A stretch of 64,000 nt of DNA from Enterococcus rotai. Its GTDB lineage: Bacteria > Bacillota > Bacilli > Lactobacillales > Enterococcaceae. Shown one piece after another: positions 49,097 through 58,177 of the stretch (positions are counted from its first letter, which is position 1; each line of letters starts with the position of its first letter). The position numbers and the translations under genes are program-made. The notes beneath the pieces are model-generated. The model was not told the DNA's origin. It was given only the letters and a program-made list of their open reading frames with translations, and did no database searches. The stretch spans positions 2,156,102-2,220,101 of the forward strand of contig NZ_CP013655.1 in the NCBI RefSeq assembly GCF_001465345.1. Direction: 5' to 3'.

Positions 49097-52000
49097 GTGA
49101 ATGAAAATCAATTTGAAACAGAATTAATAAAACATATTAAAAATATTGCTGGAACGAAACAGTGGCAATATGAAGAAAATATCAAAACAACAGAGGCACT
49201 ATGGTTCAACTTCAAAAATATTTTGGAACAACATAATCAAAATTTGCTGGAAAAACCGCTAAGTGAAGCGGAATTTTCTCAAGTGAAAAAAGTTATTTGT
49301 GACATCAAATCACCTTATGAAGCAGGGCAATTTCTATATGGACTGAATGGAGTTTCACAAATAGAAATTGATTTAGATGATGGAAGGCATGTATTTTTAA
49401 CAGTTTTTGATCAAAAACAAATTGGAGCAGGTAATACAATTTATCAAGTAGTAAATCAGATTAAACGTCCGGCTGTTATTGTCGGGAAAAAAGATAGAAG
49501 GTTTGATACAACTCTTATGGTGAATGGTCTTCCAATTATCCAAATTGAAGAAAAAACTGATACTCGTGATGTTAATGAAGCATTGAATCAGATGCATCAA
49601 TATGCAGATGAAAAACAGTTTCGTGATATATTTTCAACGTTACAAATTTTAGTAGCTATTACACCAAACAATGTAAAATACATGGCAAATACACCAAGCA
49701 ATAAATTCAACAAAGACTTTGCATTTAATTGGCAGCGCAAAGAAGATAACATGATTGTTCGAAATTGGAAAGAATTTGCAAATTCTATGCTAAGTATTCC
49801 GATGGCTCATCAAATGGCAACAAATTTCATGATTTTGGATGGGACTAAGAATAAGCAAATGCTTAAAGTCATGAGACCATATCAAGTATACGCCACGCAA
49901 AATGTAATGGAAAGTCTAAAAAAAGTGGACTTTGAACTAGGTGTGAATAAAATTGGCTATATTTGGCATACAACAGGTTCAGGGAAGACAATTACAAGTT
50001 TTAAGACAGCTTGGTTGGCAAGTCGAATGCCCAAGGTGGATAAAGTTGTCTTTGTTGTTGATAGGATTGCATTAACAAAACAAACAAATGAAAATTATCA
50101 GGCATACGATCCTGATGGAGATATAGATGATTCAAAAATAGGAAATGTTCAAGGAACAAATAGTACGAATGACTTAAACCAAAAGTTAAAGAGTAAAGAT
50201 AATCAGATTATTGTAACCTCAGTTCAAAAATTAGGTACATTAATAAATCGTCAAAATTTTGAATCACCTGATAAAAATATCGTTTTTATTGTAGATGAAG
50301 CACATCGTTCAACTGGTAGCAATAATTTTGCAATGATTCAAAAAGCATTTAAAAAGGCTTGCTGGATTGGTTATACTGGAACCCCAATGTTTGATGATAC
50401 AACGAAAGGTTTACGTACAGAAGATATTTTTGGAGAATTATTACATGCTTATACGATTCGTGAAGCAATTTCTGATAGAAATGTCTTAGGATTCAAAGTT
50501 GATTTCGAAACAACTATTGATGAAGAACAGGTAAAATCAGATTATTTACCAAAGTTTTATAAAGAGCGATACCCAACTTGGACAGATGAAAAAATCCAAG
50601 AAAAAATTGAAAACCTATCTCCAGAAGACATGGATGATGCAGTTGAACCAAGTTTCTATGATGAAAATGCCGAACATATTAAAATGGTAGTTGAGGATAT
50701 TTTTAAGAATTGGCGTAATCGATCGAATGAAGGAAGATATAATGCATTATTTACTACTCATGTTGGTGGTGGCAAAGCCAGTACGCCAATGGCGATGATG
50801 TATTTTAATGAGTTTCAACGAGTGAATGCCGAAAATAAACGGAATGGAAAGCAAACATTAAAAGTGGCGGTTACCTTTAGTCTTAACACGTCAAATAATG
50901 ATTCTCAATTATTAACAAATCAAGGTTTATTTGAGGCTATTCAGGCTTACAATGATGAGTTTGGAACTAGTTTTGGAATGGATGATGTTTCTGGATACAC
51001 GCAAGAAGTTACAAGCCGTTTAAATCGAACAATAACCGATAAAAAGTATTTGGATATAGTTATTGTTGTGGATCAACTATTAACAGGATTTGATGCCCCG
51101 GAGTTAAATACTTTATATGTCGATAGGACACTAAAAGGTGCAGGCCTAATTCAAGCTTATTCAAGAACTAACCGCATTGCGGATCTCCAAGAAAAGCCTT
51201 GGGGACGTATTGTGAATTATCGCTGGCCTGCACAAAATGAAAAGCTAATGAATCAGGCATTGGCTATTTATGCTAATAAAGATTCTGCCATTTTATCAGA
51301 AGAAGAGCAACGTGAGAGTAATAAAAAAGATGGTATTGTTGCCAAACCGTTTTTAGAAGCATTTAATGAAGTAAAAAAAATAGTTGATGAGCTTGATACT
51401 TTGACAAGTGAGTTCCAACAACTACCATCAAGTGAAAAGAAAAAAGAAAAAATGTTTGACCTTCTAAAAGAGTACAATGCGGGGATGTCTAAGTTAAAAC
51501 AATATGATCCAACTGAAGTTGATGGGGATAAAGTAGGGTTTAACTATGATGAGCCAGATGAGTTAGTAGAAAAACTCGGAATGACAACTGCTCAAGAAGT
51601 GATGCTCACAACAGTACTATCAAATGAGTTGAAGCAACATATCGCAAAAAAGAAAGATGTTCCTTTCTATCAAATCGAATTGAAAATGACACATGTTAAA
51701 GATATCAAAGTCGACTATGACTATTTGACAGAACTTGTGGAACGATTGTTAAATCAAGTTCATGATAAACAATATCAAGAAGCTAAAGAAACAAAAGAAA
51801 AGCTGGATCAATTTGCTGATGGTTTGGATGATAGAAAGTATGCTGACATGATTAAAAATGCTGCGACAGCTATTTATAAAGGACATTTCATTGTGGAGAA
51901 GTATCCAGCAAAATTAAAAGAAAGTGACTCGATTATTCAACTTGCTAGCAATGTAAGTTTAGATCGCCGCTTTCAGGACTTTAGAATCAAGTGGGGCATT

Positions 52001-52228
52001 ATTGACATTGTAACAAGTGCTGAAATGCGTAAGTTGTTTGCTAGACATCGTTATGGACAACAAGATCTAGATGATACAGGACAGATTCGTGAGATTGTTT
52101 CTAAAGCTAGTATAGATTACCAAACATTAGCACATGATGAAGCCGTACAGTCTTTATCAAGGATTAAATATCGTAACGGATTACGTGCAGAAATATATAA
52201 ACTAGCAGATGAGTTAACTAGAGACTAG
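49097..52228 (+). CDS. hsdR: Type I restriction enzyme, R subunit
   Basis: 1043 residues. The N-terminal nuclease domain has GLPIIQIEEKTDT (the E-x-K of the PD-ExK site). The superfamily 2 motor follows, with Walker A TTGSGKTITSFKTA, DEAH-type box FIVDEAHRS, YTGTPMF, and motifs V/VI in LLTGFDAPELNTLYVD and YSRTNR; a helical C-terminal domain binds HsdM. It translocates and cuts DNA lacking the cognate methylation. Start GTG 49097 follows GAGAGGATAA. hsdM begins 16 bases after its stop. Confidence 0.95.
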   Translation: MNENQFETELIKHIKNIAGTKQWQYEENIKTTEALWFNFKNILEQHNQNLLEKPLSEAEFSQVKKVICDIKSPYEAGQFLYGLNGVSQIEIDLDDGRHVFLTVFDQKQIGAGNTIYQVVNQIKRPAVIVGKKDRRFDTTLMVNGLPIIQIEEKTDTRDVNEALNQMHQYADEKQFRDIFSTLQILVAITPNNVKYMANTPSNKFNKDFAFNWQRKEDNMIVRNWKEFANSMLSIPMAHQMATNFMILDGTKNKQMLKVMRPYQVYATQNVMESLKKVDFELGVNKIGYIWHTTGSGKTITSFKTAWLASRMPKVDKVVFVVDRIALTKQTNENYQAYDPDGDIDDSKIGNVQGTNSTNDLNQKLKSKDNQIIVTSVQKLGTLINRQNFESPDKNIVFIVDEAHRSTGSNNFAMIQKAFKKACWIGYTGTPMFDDTTKGLRTEDIFGELLHAYTIREAISDRNVLGFKVDFETTIDEEQVKSDYLPKFYKERYPTWTDEKIQEKIENLSPEDMDDAVEPSFYDENAEHIKMVVEDIFKNWRNRSNEGRYNALFTTHVGGGKASTPMAMMYFNEFQRVNAENKRNGKQTLKVAVTFSLNTSNNDSQLLTNQGLFEAIQAYNDEFGTSFGMDDVSGYTQEVTSRLNRTITDKKYLDIVIVVDQLLTGFDAPELNTLYVDRTLKGAGLIQAYSRTNRIADLQEKPWGRIVNYRWPAQNEKLMNQALAIYANKDSAILSEEEQRESNKKDGIVAKPFLEAFNEVKKIVDELDTLTSEFQQLPSSEKKKEKMFDLLKEYNAGMSKLKQYDPTEVDGDKVGFNYDEPDELVEKLGMTTAQEVMLTTVLSNELKQHIAKKKDVPFYQIELKMTHVKDIKVDYDYLTELVERLLNQVHDKQYQEAKETKEKLDQFADGLDDRKYADMIKNAATAIYKGHFIVEKYPAKLKESDSIIQLASNVSLDRRFQDFRIKWGIIDIVTSAEMRKLFARHRYGQQDLDDTGQIREIVSKASIDYQTLAHDEAVQSLSRIKYRNGLRAEIYKLADELTRD

Positions 52229-52244
52229 ATGCGGAGGGAAAAAT

Positions 52245-53897
52245 ATGTCAGATAATAGATTACAAACCATTACAAGTAAGCTTTGGGCCATGGCAAATGA
52301 ACTACGAGGTAATATGGATGCCGGTGAATTTAAAAATTATATCTTAGCCTTTATGTTCTATCGTTATTTGTCAGAGCATCAAGAAGAGTATTTAGTGACA
52401 AATAATGTCATTGATGTTGATAAAAACGAAACTGTAAATGCAGCGTATATGCGGCAAGCAGTTGGTGTAGATGCAACTGACTATTTAGATGATATTTCTT
52501 CGAGTTTAGGTTATGCAATTGCACCCAATGATACGTGGGTGTCCTTAAATGAAAAAATTGATAATTCTATGATTATTCCAAGTGATTATCAAACTATTTT
52601 TGATAATTTTAATAAAAATGTTGAACTAAATAAAGATGCAGCGCAAGATTTTAGTGGTGTATTTAATGATATAAATTTAGGAGATTCTCGTCTTGGTAAT
52701 TCTACAACAGCTAGAGCAAAATCATTAAATAATATTGTGAAATTAGTTGATGACATTGAATATAGATCTGATGAAGGAAAAGATATTTTAGGAGAAATCT
52801 ATGAATATTTGATTGGTCAGTTTGCTGCAAGTGCAGGAAAAAAAGGTGGAGAGTTCTATACTCCGCATCAAATAAGTAAAATTTTAGCTAAATTAGTCAC
52901 GAATGAATTAACTGAATCTGAAAATACATTTACTGTATATGATCCGACTATGGGGTCTGGATCACTACTTTTAACTGTTAGGGGAGAAGTACCAGGGGGA
53001 GACAGATCTGGGGCTGTAAAATTCTTTGGTCAAGAATTAAATACGACTACCTATAATTTAGCTCGAATGAATTTGATGATGCATAATGTATCATATAGTA
53101 ATATGACACTGAGTAATGCTGATACGCTAGAAAGTGATTGGCCAGATGGTATGGATAGTCAAGGGATTGATCGTCCTAGAAGTTTTGATGCAGTAGTTGC
53201 TAATCCTCCATATTCTGCTAAATGGGATAATACTGAATCAAAATTAAAGGATCCTCGTTTCAGTGAATATGGGAAGCTAGCACCAAGTTCAAAAGCAGAT
53301 TTTGCTTTTATTTTGCATAGCATTTATCATCTGAATAGTACGGGAACCATGGCAATTGTTTTACCCCATGGAGTGCTATTTAGAGGGGCAGCGGAAGAAA
53401 AAATTCGTCAAACATTAATTGAAAAAAACTACCTTGATGCAGTGATTGGTTTACCAGCAAACCTTTTTTACGGGACGAGTATTCCAACTACGATTTTGGT
53501 GTTTAAAAAAAATCGAAAAAAACGTGAAATTCTATTTATTGATGCAAGCAATGAGTTTGAAAAAAATAAAAATCAAAATAATTTGACTGACGAACATGTT
53601 GAAAAAATTATTAGAACTTTTCAGGAACGTAAAGATATTGAAAAATATGCACATTTGGCAACCATAGAAGAAATAAAAGAGAATAGCTATAATTTGAATA
53701 TTCCTCGATATGTTGATACTTTTGAAGAAGAAGAACCTATTGATTTAGTTGCACTAAGTAATGAAATGGTGAAATTAAACTCTGAAATTGAAAAGGCTGA
53801 GTGCAATTTTTTATCATTGTTGGATGAGTTGGCTGTAACTCCTGAAACAGAGGAAATGATTGAAGCAACAAAGGCGGTATTTTCAAATGAACGATAA
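52245..53897 (+). CDS. hsdM: Type I restriction enzyme, M subunit (N6-adenine methyltransferase)
   Basis: 550 residues: N-terminal helical domain, S-adenosylmethionine motif I in YDPTMGSGSLL, catalytic NPPY motif in VVANPPYSAKWD, and conserved GGEFYTPHQISKIL. It methylates adenine in the site chosen by HsdS and is needed for cutting as well. CGGAGG precedes the start. It overlaps hsdS by 11 bases. Confidence 0.96.
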   Translation: MSDNRLQTITSKLWAMANELRGNMDAGEFKNYILAFMFYRYLSEHQEEYLVTNNVIDVDKNETVNAAYMRQAVGVDATDYLDDISSSLGYAIAPNDTWVSLNEKIDNSMIIPSDYQTIFDNFNKNVELNKDAAQDFSGVFNDINLGDSRLGNSTTARAKSLNNIVKLVDDIEYRSDEGKDILGEIYEYLIGQFAASAGKKGGEFYTPHQISKILAKLVTNELTESENTFTVYDPTMGSGSLLLTVRGEVPGGDRSGAVKFFGQELNTTTYNLARMNLMMHNVSYSNMTLSNADTLESDWPDGMDSQGIDRPRSFDAVVANPPYSAKWDNTESKLKDPRFSEYGKLAPSSKADFAFILHSIYHLNSTGTMAIVLPHGVLFRGAAEEKIRQTLIEKNYLDAVIGLPANLFYGTSIPTTILVFKKNRKKREILFIDASNEFEKNKNQNNLTDEHVEKIIRTFQERKDIEKYAHLATIEEIKENSYNLNIPRYVDTFEEEEPIDLVALSNEMVKLNSEIEKAECNFLSLLDELAVTPETEEMIEATKAVFSNER

Positions 53898-55125
53898 GAA
53901 AAAAAATGTTCCTGTAGTCCGATTTAACGGCTTTTCTGACGCTTGGGAACAGCGTAAGTTAGGCGACCATGCCAAATATCGTCGTGGTTCATTCCCACAA
54001 CCATACGGAAATAAAGAATGGTATGACGGAGAAGGCGCTATGCCCTTCGTTCAAGTTGTAGATGTTACGAGTAAATTAACTTTAGTTGAAAATACAAAAC
54101 AGAAAATTAGCAAATTAGCTCAACCTAAAAGCGTATTTGTTCCAAAAGGAAAGGTTATAGTTACCTTACAAGGGAGTATCGGACGTGTCGCAATTACTCA
54201 GTATGACTCTTTTGTAGACCGTACATTACTGATTTTTGATGACTACGAAAAAGAAACAGACGAACGATTTTGGGCATATACAATTCAGAAAAAATTTGAA
54301 ATTGAAAAGTTGAAGGCTCCTGGTGGAACTATTAAAACAATAACAAAAGAAGCTCTTTCGTCGTTCGATGTTCATCTTCCACAATTTGAAGAACAACAAA
54401 AAATCGGTATACTTTTCAAGCAACTAGATAACACTATCGCTCTTCATCAACGTAAGTTAGATGCCTTAATGCGGATGAAGAAAGGCTTTTTGCAGCAACT
54501 TTTCCCCGGAAATGGGAAAAAAATACTGAGGGTAAGGTTCGCTGGTTTTGATGAAGAATGGGAACAGCGTAAGTTAGGCGACCATGCCAAATATCGTCGT
54601 GGTTCATTCCCACAACCATACGGAAATAAAGAATGGTATGACGGAGAAGGCGCTATGCCCTTCGTTCAAGTTGTAGATGTTACGAGTAAATTAACTTTAG
54701 TTGAAAATACAAAACAGAAAATTAGCAAATTAGCTCAACCTAAAGGCGTATTTGTTCCAAAAGGAAAGGTTATAGTTACCTTACAAGGGAGTATCGGACG
54801 TGTCGCAATTACTCAGTATGACTCTTTTGTAGACCGTACATTACTGATTTTTGATGACTACGAAAAAGAAACAGACGAACGATTTTGGGCATATACAATT
54901 CAGAAAAAATTTGAAATTGAAAAGTTGAAGGCTCCTGGTGGAACTATTAAAACAATAACAAAAGAAGCTCTTTCGTCGTTCGATGTTCATCTTCCACAAT
55001 TTGAAGAACAACAAAAAATCGGTATACTTTTCAAGCAACTAGATAACACTATCGCTCTTCATCAACAAAAACTAGAGCAACTCCAAACCTTAAAAGAAGC
55101 CTACCTCCAAAATATGTTCATCTAA
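53887..55125 (+). CDS. hsdS: Type I restriction enzyme, S subunit with duplicated TRD (expressed copy)
   Basis: 412 residues in the usual order TRD1, central conserved helices (NTIALHQRKLDALMRMKKGF), TRD2, distal conserved helices (LHQQKLEQLQTLKEAYLQNM). Unusually the two recognition domains are the same: both run from WEQRKLGDHAKYRR to VHLPQFEEQQKIG and differ at one residue only (KSVF versus KGVF). ATG 53887 is taken as the start; it overlaps hsdM, as is normal, and an upstream in-frame ATG (53860) lies deep in hsdM. HsdS with equal TRDs should read a palindromic bipartite site. The gene is convergent with a silent inverted hsdS cassette. Confidence 0.93.
   Translation: MNDKKKNVPVVRFNGFSDAWEQRKLGDHAKYRRGSFPQPYGNKEWYDGEGAMPFVQVVDVTSKLTLVENTKQKISKLAQPKSVFVPKGKVIVTLQGSIGRVAITQYDSFVDRTLLIFDDYEKETDERFWAYTIQKKFEIEKLKAPGGTIKTITKEALSSFDVHLPQFEEQQKIGILFKQLDNTIALHQRKLDALMRMKKGFLQQLFPGNGKKILRVRFAGFDEEWEQRKLGDHAKYRRGSFPQPYGNKEWYDGEGAMPFVQVVDVTSKLTLVENTKQKISKLAQPKGVFVPKGKVIVTLQGSIGRVAITQYDSFVDRTLLIFDDYEKETDERFWAYTIQKKFEIEKLKAPGGTIKTITKEALSSFDVHLPQFEEQQKIGILFKQLDNTIALHQQKLEQLQTLKEAYLQNMFI
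53939..53960 (+). repeat. Inverted repeat IR-1, left copy (start of TRD1)
   Basis: ACGCTTGGGAACAGCGTAAG then TT; its exact inverse is at 57325-57346. A near copy also opens TRD2 at 54559. Confidence 0.92.
53944..54450 (+). repeat. 507-bp direct repeat within hsdS, copy 1 (TRD-A)
   Basis: Matches 54559-55065 at an offset of 615 bases (205 codons) with one mismatch found by reading both copies (AAAAGCGTA versus AAAGGCGTA). It covers the whole recognition domain and the start of the conserved helices. Confidence 0.95.
54431..54479 (+). repeat. Inverted repeat IR-2, left copy (central conserved region)
   Basis: 49 bases from ACACTATCGCTCTTCATCAA to GCGGATGAA, exactly inverted at 56830-56878. 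Crossover here would swap TRD2 while keeping TRD1. Confidence 0.92.
54559..55065 (+). repeat. 507-bp direct repeat within hsdS, copy 2 (TRD-A)
   Basis: Second copy of the TRD-A segment. Near-identity of DNA, including synonymous sites, means the duplication is recent or is kept equal by recombination. Confidence 0.95.
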
Positions 55126-55151
55126 TCAAATATTTACACTCAAACCAACTC

Positions 55152-55207
55152 CCTAGATAATAAACAAAGATGATAAACTCATCTATCAATTATCTAGGAG
55201 GTTTTTT
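55152..55207 (+). promoter_or_regulatory. Hairpin covering the recombinase ribosome binding site
   Basis: CCTAGATAA (55152-55160) pairs with TTATCTAGG (55190-55198); an inner GATGA/TCATC pair extends it. The 3' arm overlaps AGGAGG (55196-55201), and six T residues follow. It can act as the hsdS terminator and, if read through, hide the recombinase ribosome binding site. Confidence 0.7.
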
Positions 55208-56137
55208 ATGAGAACAAAAAGAAGAAAAGAGCAAATGTTTCATGAGTACTTTAAAGAATGGGTGAATCTTTACAAGGTCGGTGCTATTCGTTCTATTACC
55301 TTGCAAAAATACTATGTAGCCGAACAAAAATTACAAGAACTTGCACCAAATCTAAGACTAAAAGAACTAGATCGATACAGCTATCAACAATTGCTAAATG
55401 ATTATGCGCTTACCCATGAAAAGCAGACTACTATGGATTTTCATCATCATTTGAAAGGTGCTATTTTAGATGCAGTAGATGAAGGTGTTCTTACCCAAAA
55501 TCCTACAAGGAAAATCGTGATAAAAGGAAAAGCGCCCCGACCTAAAAAAGCGAAATTTCTAAATCAATTTGAAGTCCAAGCCTTATTAAAAGAATTGAAT
55601 TTGACAGAAGAAATTAATTGGGATTGGTTTATCTTGTTAGTTGTTAAAACAGGCCTCCGCTTTTCGGAAGCATTGGCTTTAACACCTTTAGATTTTGATT
55701 TTTCCAAACAAAAAATAGAAATTAATAAAACTTGGAATTACAAAAAAAAAACAGGTTCTTTCCAACCAACAAAAAATGAATCTTCCAATAGAAAGATTCA
55801 AATTGACTGGCAATTAGCTATGCAATTTTCACAATTAATTAAAGTGAAAGAACCAGATAAACCAATTTTTGTTAAAAGCAGAGTATTCAATTCCACTATT
55901 AATAATCGTTTGGGAGTATTGTGCACTCGTGCAAACATCCCAATTATTACAGTTCATAGTTTACGACACACCCATGCTTCGTTACTGTTATTTGCAGGTG
56001 TTTCAATTGCCAGTGTTGCAAATCGGTTGGGACATTCTAGTATGACAACGACTCAGGAAACATATCTTCATATTATTCAGGAATTAGAGAATCAGGATAA
56101 CGATAAAATTATACGACATCTATCAATGTTGATGTGA
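55208..56137 (+). CDS. Tyrosine recombinase (hsdS inversion)
   Basis: 309 residues: N-terminal SAM-like core-binding domain (about 10-100) and a catalytic domain with the full tetrad: Arg151 in TGLRFSE, His250 and Arg253 in HSLRHTHAS, His276 in LGHSSMTT, nucleophile Tyr286 in ETYLHI. It lies between the expressed hsdS and the inverted silent cassette, as do recombinases that shuffle type I specificity genes in streptococci and lactobacilli. AGGAGG precedes the start but is held in a hairpin. It is in the invertible segment if IR-1 or IR-2 is used. Dedicated role is inferred from placement. Confidence 0.88.
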   Translation: MRTKRRKEQMFHEYFKEWVNLYKVGAIRSITLQKYYVAEQKLQELAPNLRLKELDRYSYQQLLNDYALTHEKQTTMDFHHHLKGAILDAVDEGVLTQNPTRKIVIKGKAPRPKKAKFLNQFEVQALLKELNLTEEINWDWFILLVVKTGLRFSEALALTPLDFDFSKQKIEINKTWNYKKKTGSFQPTKNESSNRKIQIDWQLAMQFSQLIKVKEPDKPIFVKSRVFNSTINNRLGVLCTRANIPIITVHSLRHTHASLLLFAGVSIASVANRLGHSSMTTTQETYLHIIQELENQDNDKIIRHLSMLM

Positions 56138-56139
56138 TA

Positions 56140-56183
56140 AATAAACCCCTTTAAGCTAGTGGAAAAGCTTGATGGGGTTTATT
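56140..56183. terminator. Bidirectional terminator between recombinase and silent hsdS
   Basis: AATAAACCCC and GGGGTTTATT form a 10-bp stem, with AAGCT/AGCTT pairing inside. Confidence 0.82.
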
Positions 56184-57326
56184 TCATATAAACATATTTT
56201 GTAAATAGGCTTTTTTTAAAATTTTGAGTTGATCTAATTTTTGTTGATGTAGAGCAATAGTGTTGTCTAAATACTTGAAATGTTGTCCAATTTTTTGTTG
56301 TTCCTCAACAGAGGGTATATTGACATTAATTCCCATAAACTCATCAAAATTAATATTTAACAAACCGTCCATGCGGGCTCCAGATGAAACAAGTTTAGCT
56401 AGTTCTCTATCAGGCCGTTTTGTTGCAAACATATACTCAATAAAATCGGAAGTTGCCAATACATTAGTTTCAAAACTATGGTAGACACGCGGTACTAGAG
56501 CTTCATCGTATGCTCTCAATTCAAATACAGCTCCATATTTAGCAAGCTTTGAGTTGCCGTGATTATAAGAAAGTTGCCCTTTTTTGAGCAGCGTATAGTT
56601 CATTTGCTCTTTACCTGCGATATTTCCTGAAAATCGGTCTCTTTGATCTAACCAACCACTACCAGCGGAAATGGTAAGGGTTGGCAAGTCCATTCGACCA
56701 TCGTTTCCACGGACTCGCTCGGTTATTTCATCCAACTTACGCAGTTCCCACTCTTCATCAAAATCAGTAAACCTTATTCTCGGCACTATTTCCTCATTTC
56801 TAGGGAACAACTGCTGTAAAAATCCTTTTTTCATCCGCATTAAGGCATCTAACTTACGTTGATGAAGAGCGATAGTGTCATCTAACTGAGTAAAAAATAG
56901 ACCAATCTTGTATTGCTCATCAAAAGTTGGATATAAAGCAATAAAATTTTCAACTTGTGATTTTGATAGATTTGTTTGAGTAACACCACTATCGAATTTT
57001 AGAAAATAATTATTTCGATTCATTCTGAAATTCAAAAATATTGGATCAATATTTTCTTTTGGAGTAATACCAGCAATTCGTTGATTTAAAGTATATTTAC
57101 CATCTTCTTTCACAAGAAAGAGTTTTGCCAGTGCTTTACCATTTGGCAAGTCACTTAACACCATGGCGATCTCTCCATCAAAGATTGGTTCAACTTGTTC
57201 ATTTGTATATCGTTGAACTTTTCCATTAGTTGAAATGAATTTTGAATTGATAATTGTATATTTCCCATCTTCATCTTCAACTTGTTCGTGAGCTTTTCCA
57301 TTTCGATAATTAGCAATATCCCTCAA
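56184..57326 (-). CDS. Silent inverted hsdS cassette with two further TRDs
   Basis: 380 codons of HsdS without a proper start: the frame is open back into IR-1 (AYAWEQRKL) and begins there with TTG only, and no promoter is evident. It holds TRD-B (RDIANYRNGKAHEQVEDEDG to QVENFIALYPTFDEQ), central helices identical to hsdS (LDDTIALHQRKLDALMRMKK), TRD-C (LDEITERVRGNDGRMDLPTL to NINFDEFMGINVNIPSVEEQ) and distal helices. TRD-B and TRD-C differ from each other and from TRD-A. It is a reservoir for switching specificity by inversion. Confidence 0.88.
   Translation of the reverse strand: MRDIANYRNGKAHEQVEDEDGKYTIINSKFISTNGKVQRYTNEQVEPIFDGEIAMVLSDLPNGKALAKLFLVKEDGKYTLNQRIAGITPKENIDPIFLNFRMNRNNYFLKFDSGVTQTNLSKSQVENFIALYPTFDEQYKIGLFFTQLDDTIALHQRKLDALMRMKKGFLQQLFPRNEEIVPRIRFTDFDEEWELRKLDEITERVRGNDGRMDLPTLTISAGSGWLDQRDRFSGNIAGKEQMNYTLLKKGQLSYNHGNSKLAKYGAVFELRAYDEALVPRVYHSFETNVLATSDFIEYMFATKRPDRELAKLVSSGARMDGLLNINFDEFMGINVNIPSVEEQQKIGQHFKYLDNTIALHQQKLDQLKILKKAYLQNMFI
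56830..56878 (-). repeat. Inverted repeat IR-2, right copy
   Basis: Inverse of 54431-54479, in the central conserved region of the silent hsdS cassette. Confidence 0.92.
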
Positions 57327-57346
57327 CTTACGCTGTTCCCAAGCGT
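57325..57346 (-). repeat. Inverted repeat IR-1, right copy
   Basis: Inverse of 53939-53960, at the 5' edge of the silent hsdS cassette. Homology stops right after it, so the cassette begins at the crossover site. Confidence 0.92.
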
Positions 57347-57428
57347 AAATAATCTTGAATAAGTAACTGTCTAGAAAATTAAATTTTATCAGTACCTCTT
57401 AATATCAAAAATAAGCTCTCAATTCCAT

Positions 57429-57713
57429 TTAGGAATTAACCTTAATCTTCCTCTCCCCATCCAACTTTCTCACCTTTTCCTCCTCAATCTCCATCAACCT
57501 AATAAACTCCTCAAAAAAAGCATGAAACAAATGCCCACAAGCATAATACTCCTTCACAACCTTTTTCTTATTAATCGGCCCTTTCCGAAACTGAAAAAAA
57601 TGATCCAACACAGCAAGCGGCTCCTCCCAAGACTGCAACCGATCCAACGTATGCTGCAAATCCGTAATATCCTGATAAGGAATCACCTTTAAACTCTGAC
57701 CTTCTTTTTTCAT
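57429..57713 (-). CDS. Small protein of unknown function
   Basis: 94 residues, soluble, helical and charged (HTLDRLQSWEEPLAVLDHFF, FEEFIRLMEIEEEKVRKLDG). The start has GGGAGG nine bases ahead. Family not recognised. It lies just outside the invertible hsdS segment. Confidence 0.6.
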   Translation of the reverse strand: MKKEGQSLKVIPYQDITDLQHTLDRLQSWEEPLAVLDHFFQFRKGPINKKKVVKEYYACGHLFHAFFEEFIRLMEIEEEKVRKLDGERKIKVNS

Positions 57714-58054
57714 AACCCATTTCCTCCCTTTTTAAAAGTACTCTTAAAACCAGTAACACGAAGCGCTGAACAACATCATCCAACGCCCCAATACTTAACT
57801 CATTTATCTACGCATTGACTAAGGCAACGATGAAACAAACCAGTGATAAAAACGACTTATGGATGATTTTTCTAAGTCTGTCCGTATTCCTATCACTTTC
57901 TTCTCAAAGCAAAACAAAAAACGCTATTGTAGTTTTCGTGAACTATCAATACCGTCATCAATCCTCTAGATAAAGCCCAACCCCCCCATAAAATACAAAA
58001 TCCCAACCAAAAGTTTCCAAACAGACTAGAAAATCCCAGTAAAATTAGGTACAA

Positions 58055-58170
58055 TAAAAGAGCTAGTGCTTTTGTGCTAGCAATTGGCAACTTGTATAGA
58101 TAGGTGGTACTGTCTATGCAAGGCTTCATCATCTGATTGCTGTCAGATGGTGAAGTGCCTTTTTATTTTG
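58055..58170 (+). ncRNA. Structured RNA element, copy 1
   Basis: Preceded by TACAAT (58049-58054) with TAGAAA 17 bases upstream. Three stems follow: GCTAG/CTAGC, CTTGTATAGATAG/CTGTCTATGCAAG with loop GTGGTA, and GGCTTCATCATCTGA/TCAGATGGTGAAGTGCC with loop TTGCTG, then TTTTTATTTT. Copy 2 keeps the loops and all stems while changing paired bases together, which supports a functional RNA ending in its own terminator. Confidence 0.68.
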
Positions 58171-58177
58171 CACCATC

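Noticed and set aside
54226-55038. Paired minus-strand 65-codon ORFs in hsdS
   Set aside because: They are identical only because they are antisense to the duplicated TRD.
49097-57346. Whole restriction locus as a prophage or integrative element because of the recombinase
   Set aside because: No attachment-site repeats, phage or conjugation genes; the inverted repeats in hsdS explain the recombinase.
57571-57783. Minus-strand 70-codon ORF
   Set aside because: It overlaps the 94-residue gene in another frame; that gene has the better ribosome binding site.
57939-58000. Fst-type toxin peptide on the minus strand
   Set aside because: Only a faint likeness (LVGIL, DDGIDSSRK) with an internal stop and no start; kept only as a hint in the RNA finding.
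57893-58132. Minus-strand 79-codon hydrophobic ORF
   Set aside because: It runs through the first structured RNA element and has no ribosome binding site; hydrophobicity arises from the T-rich strand.
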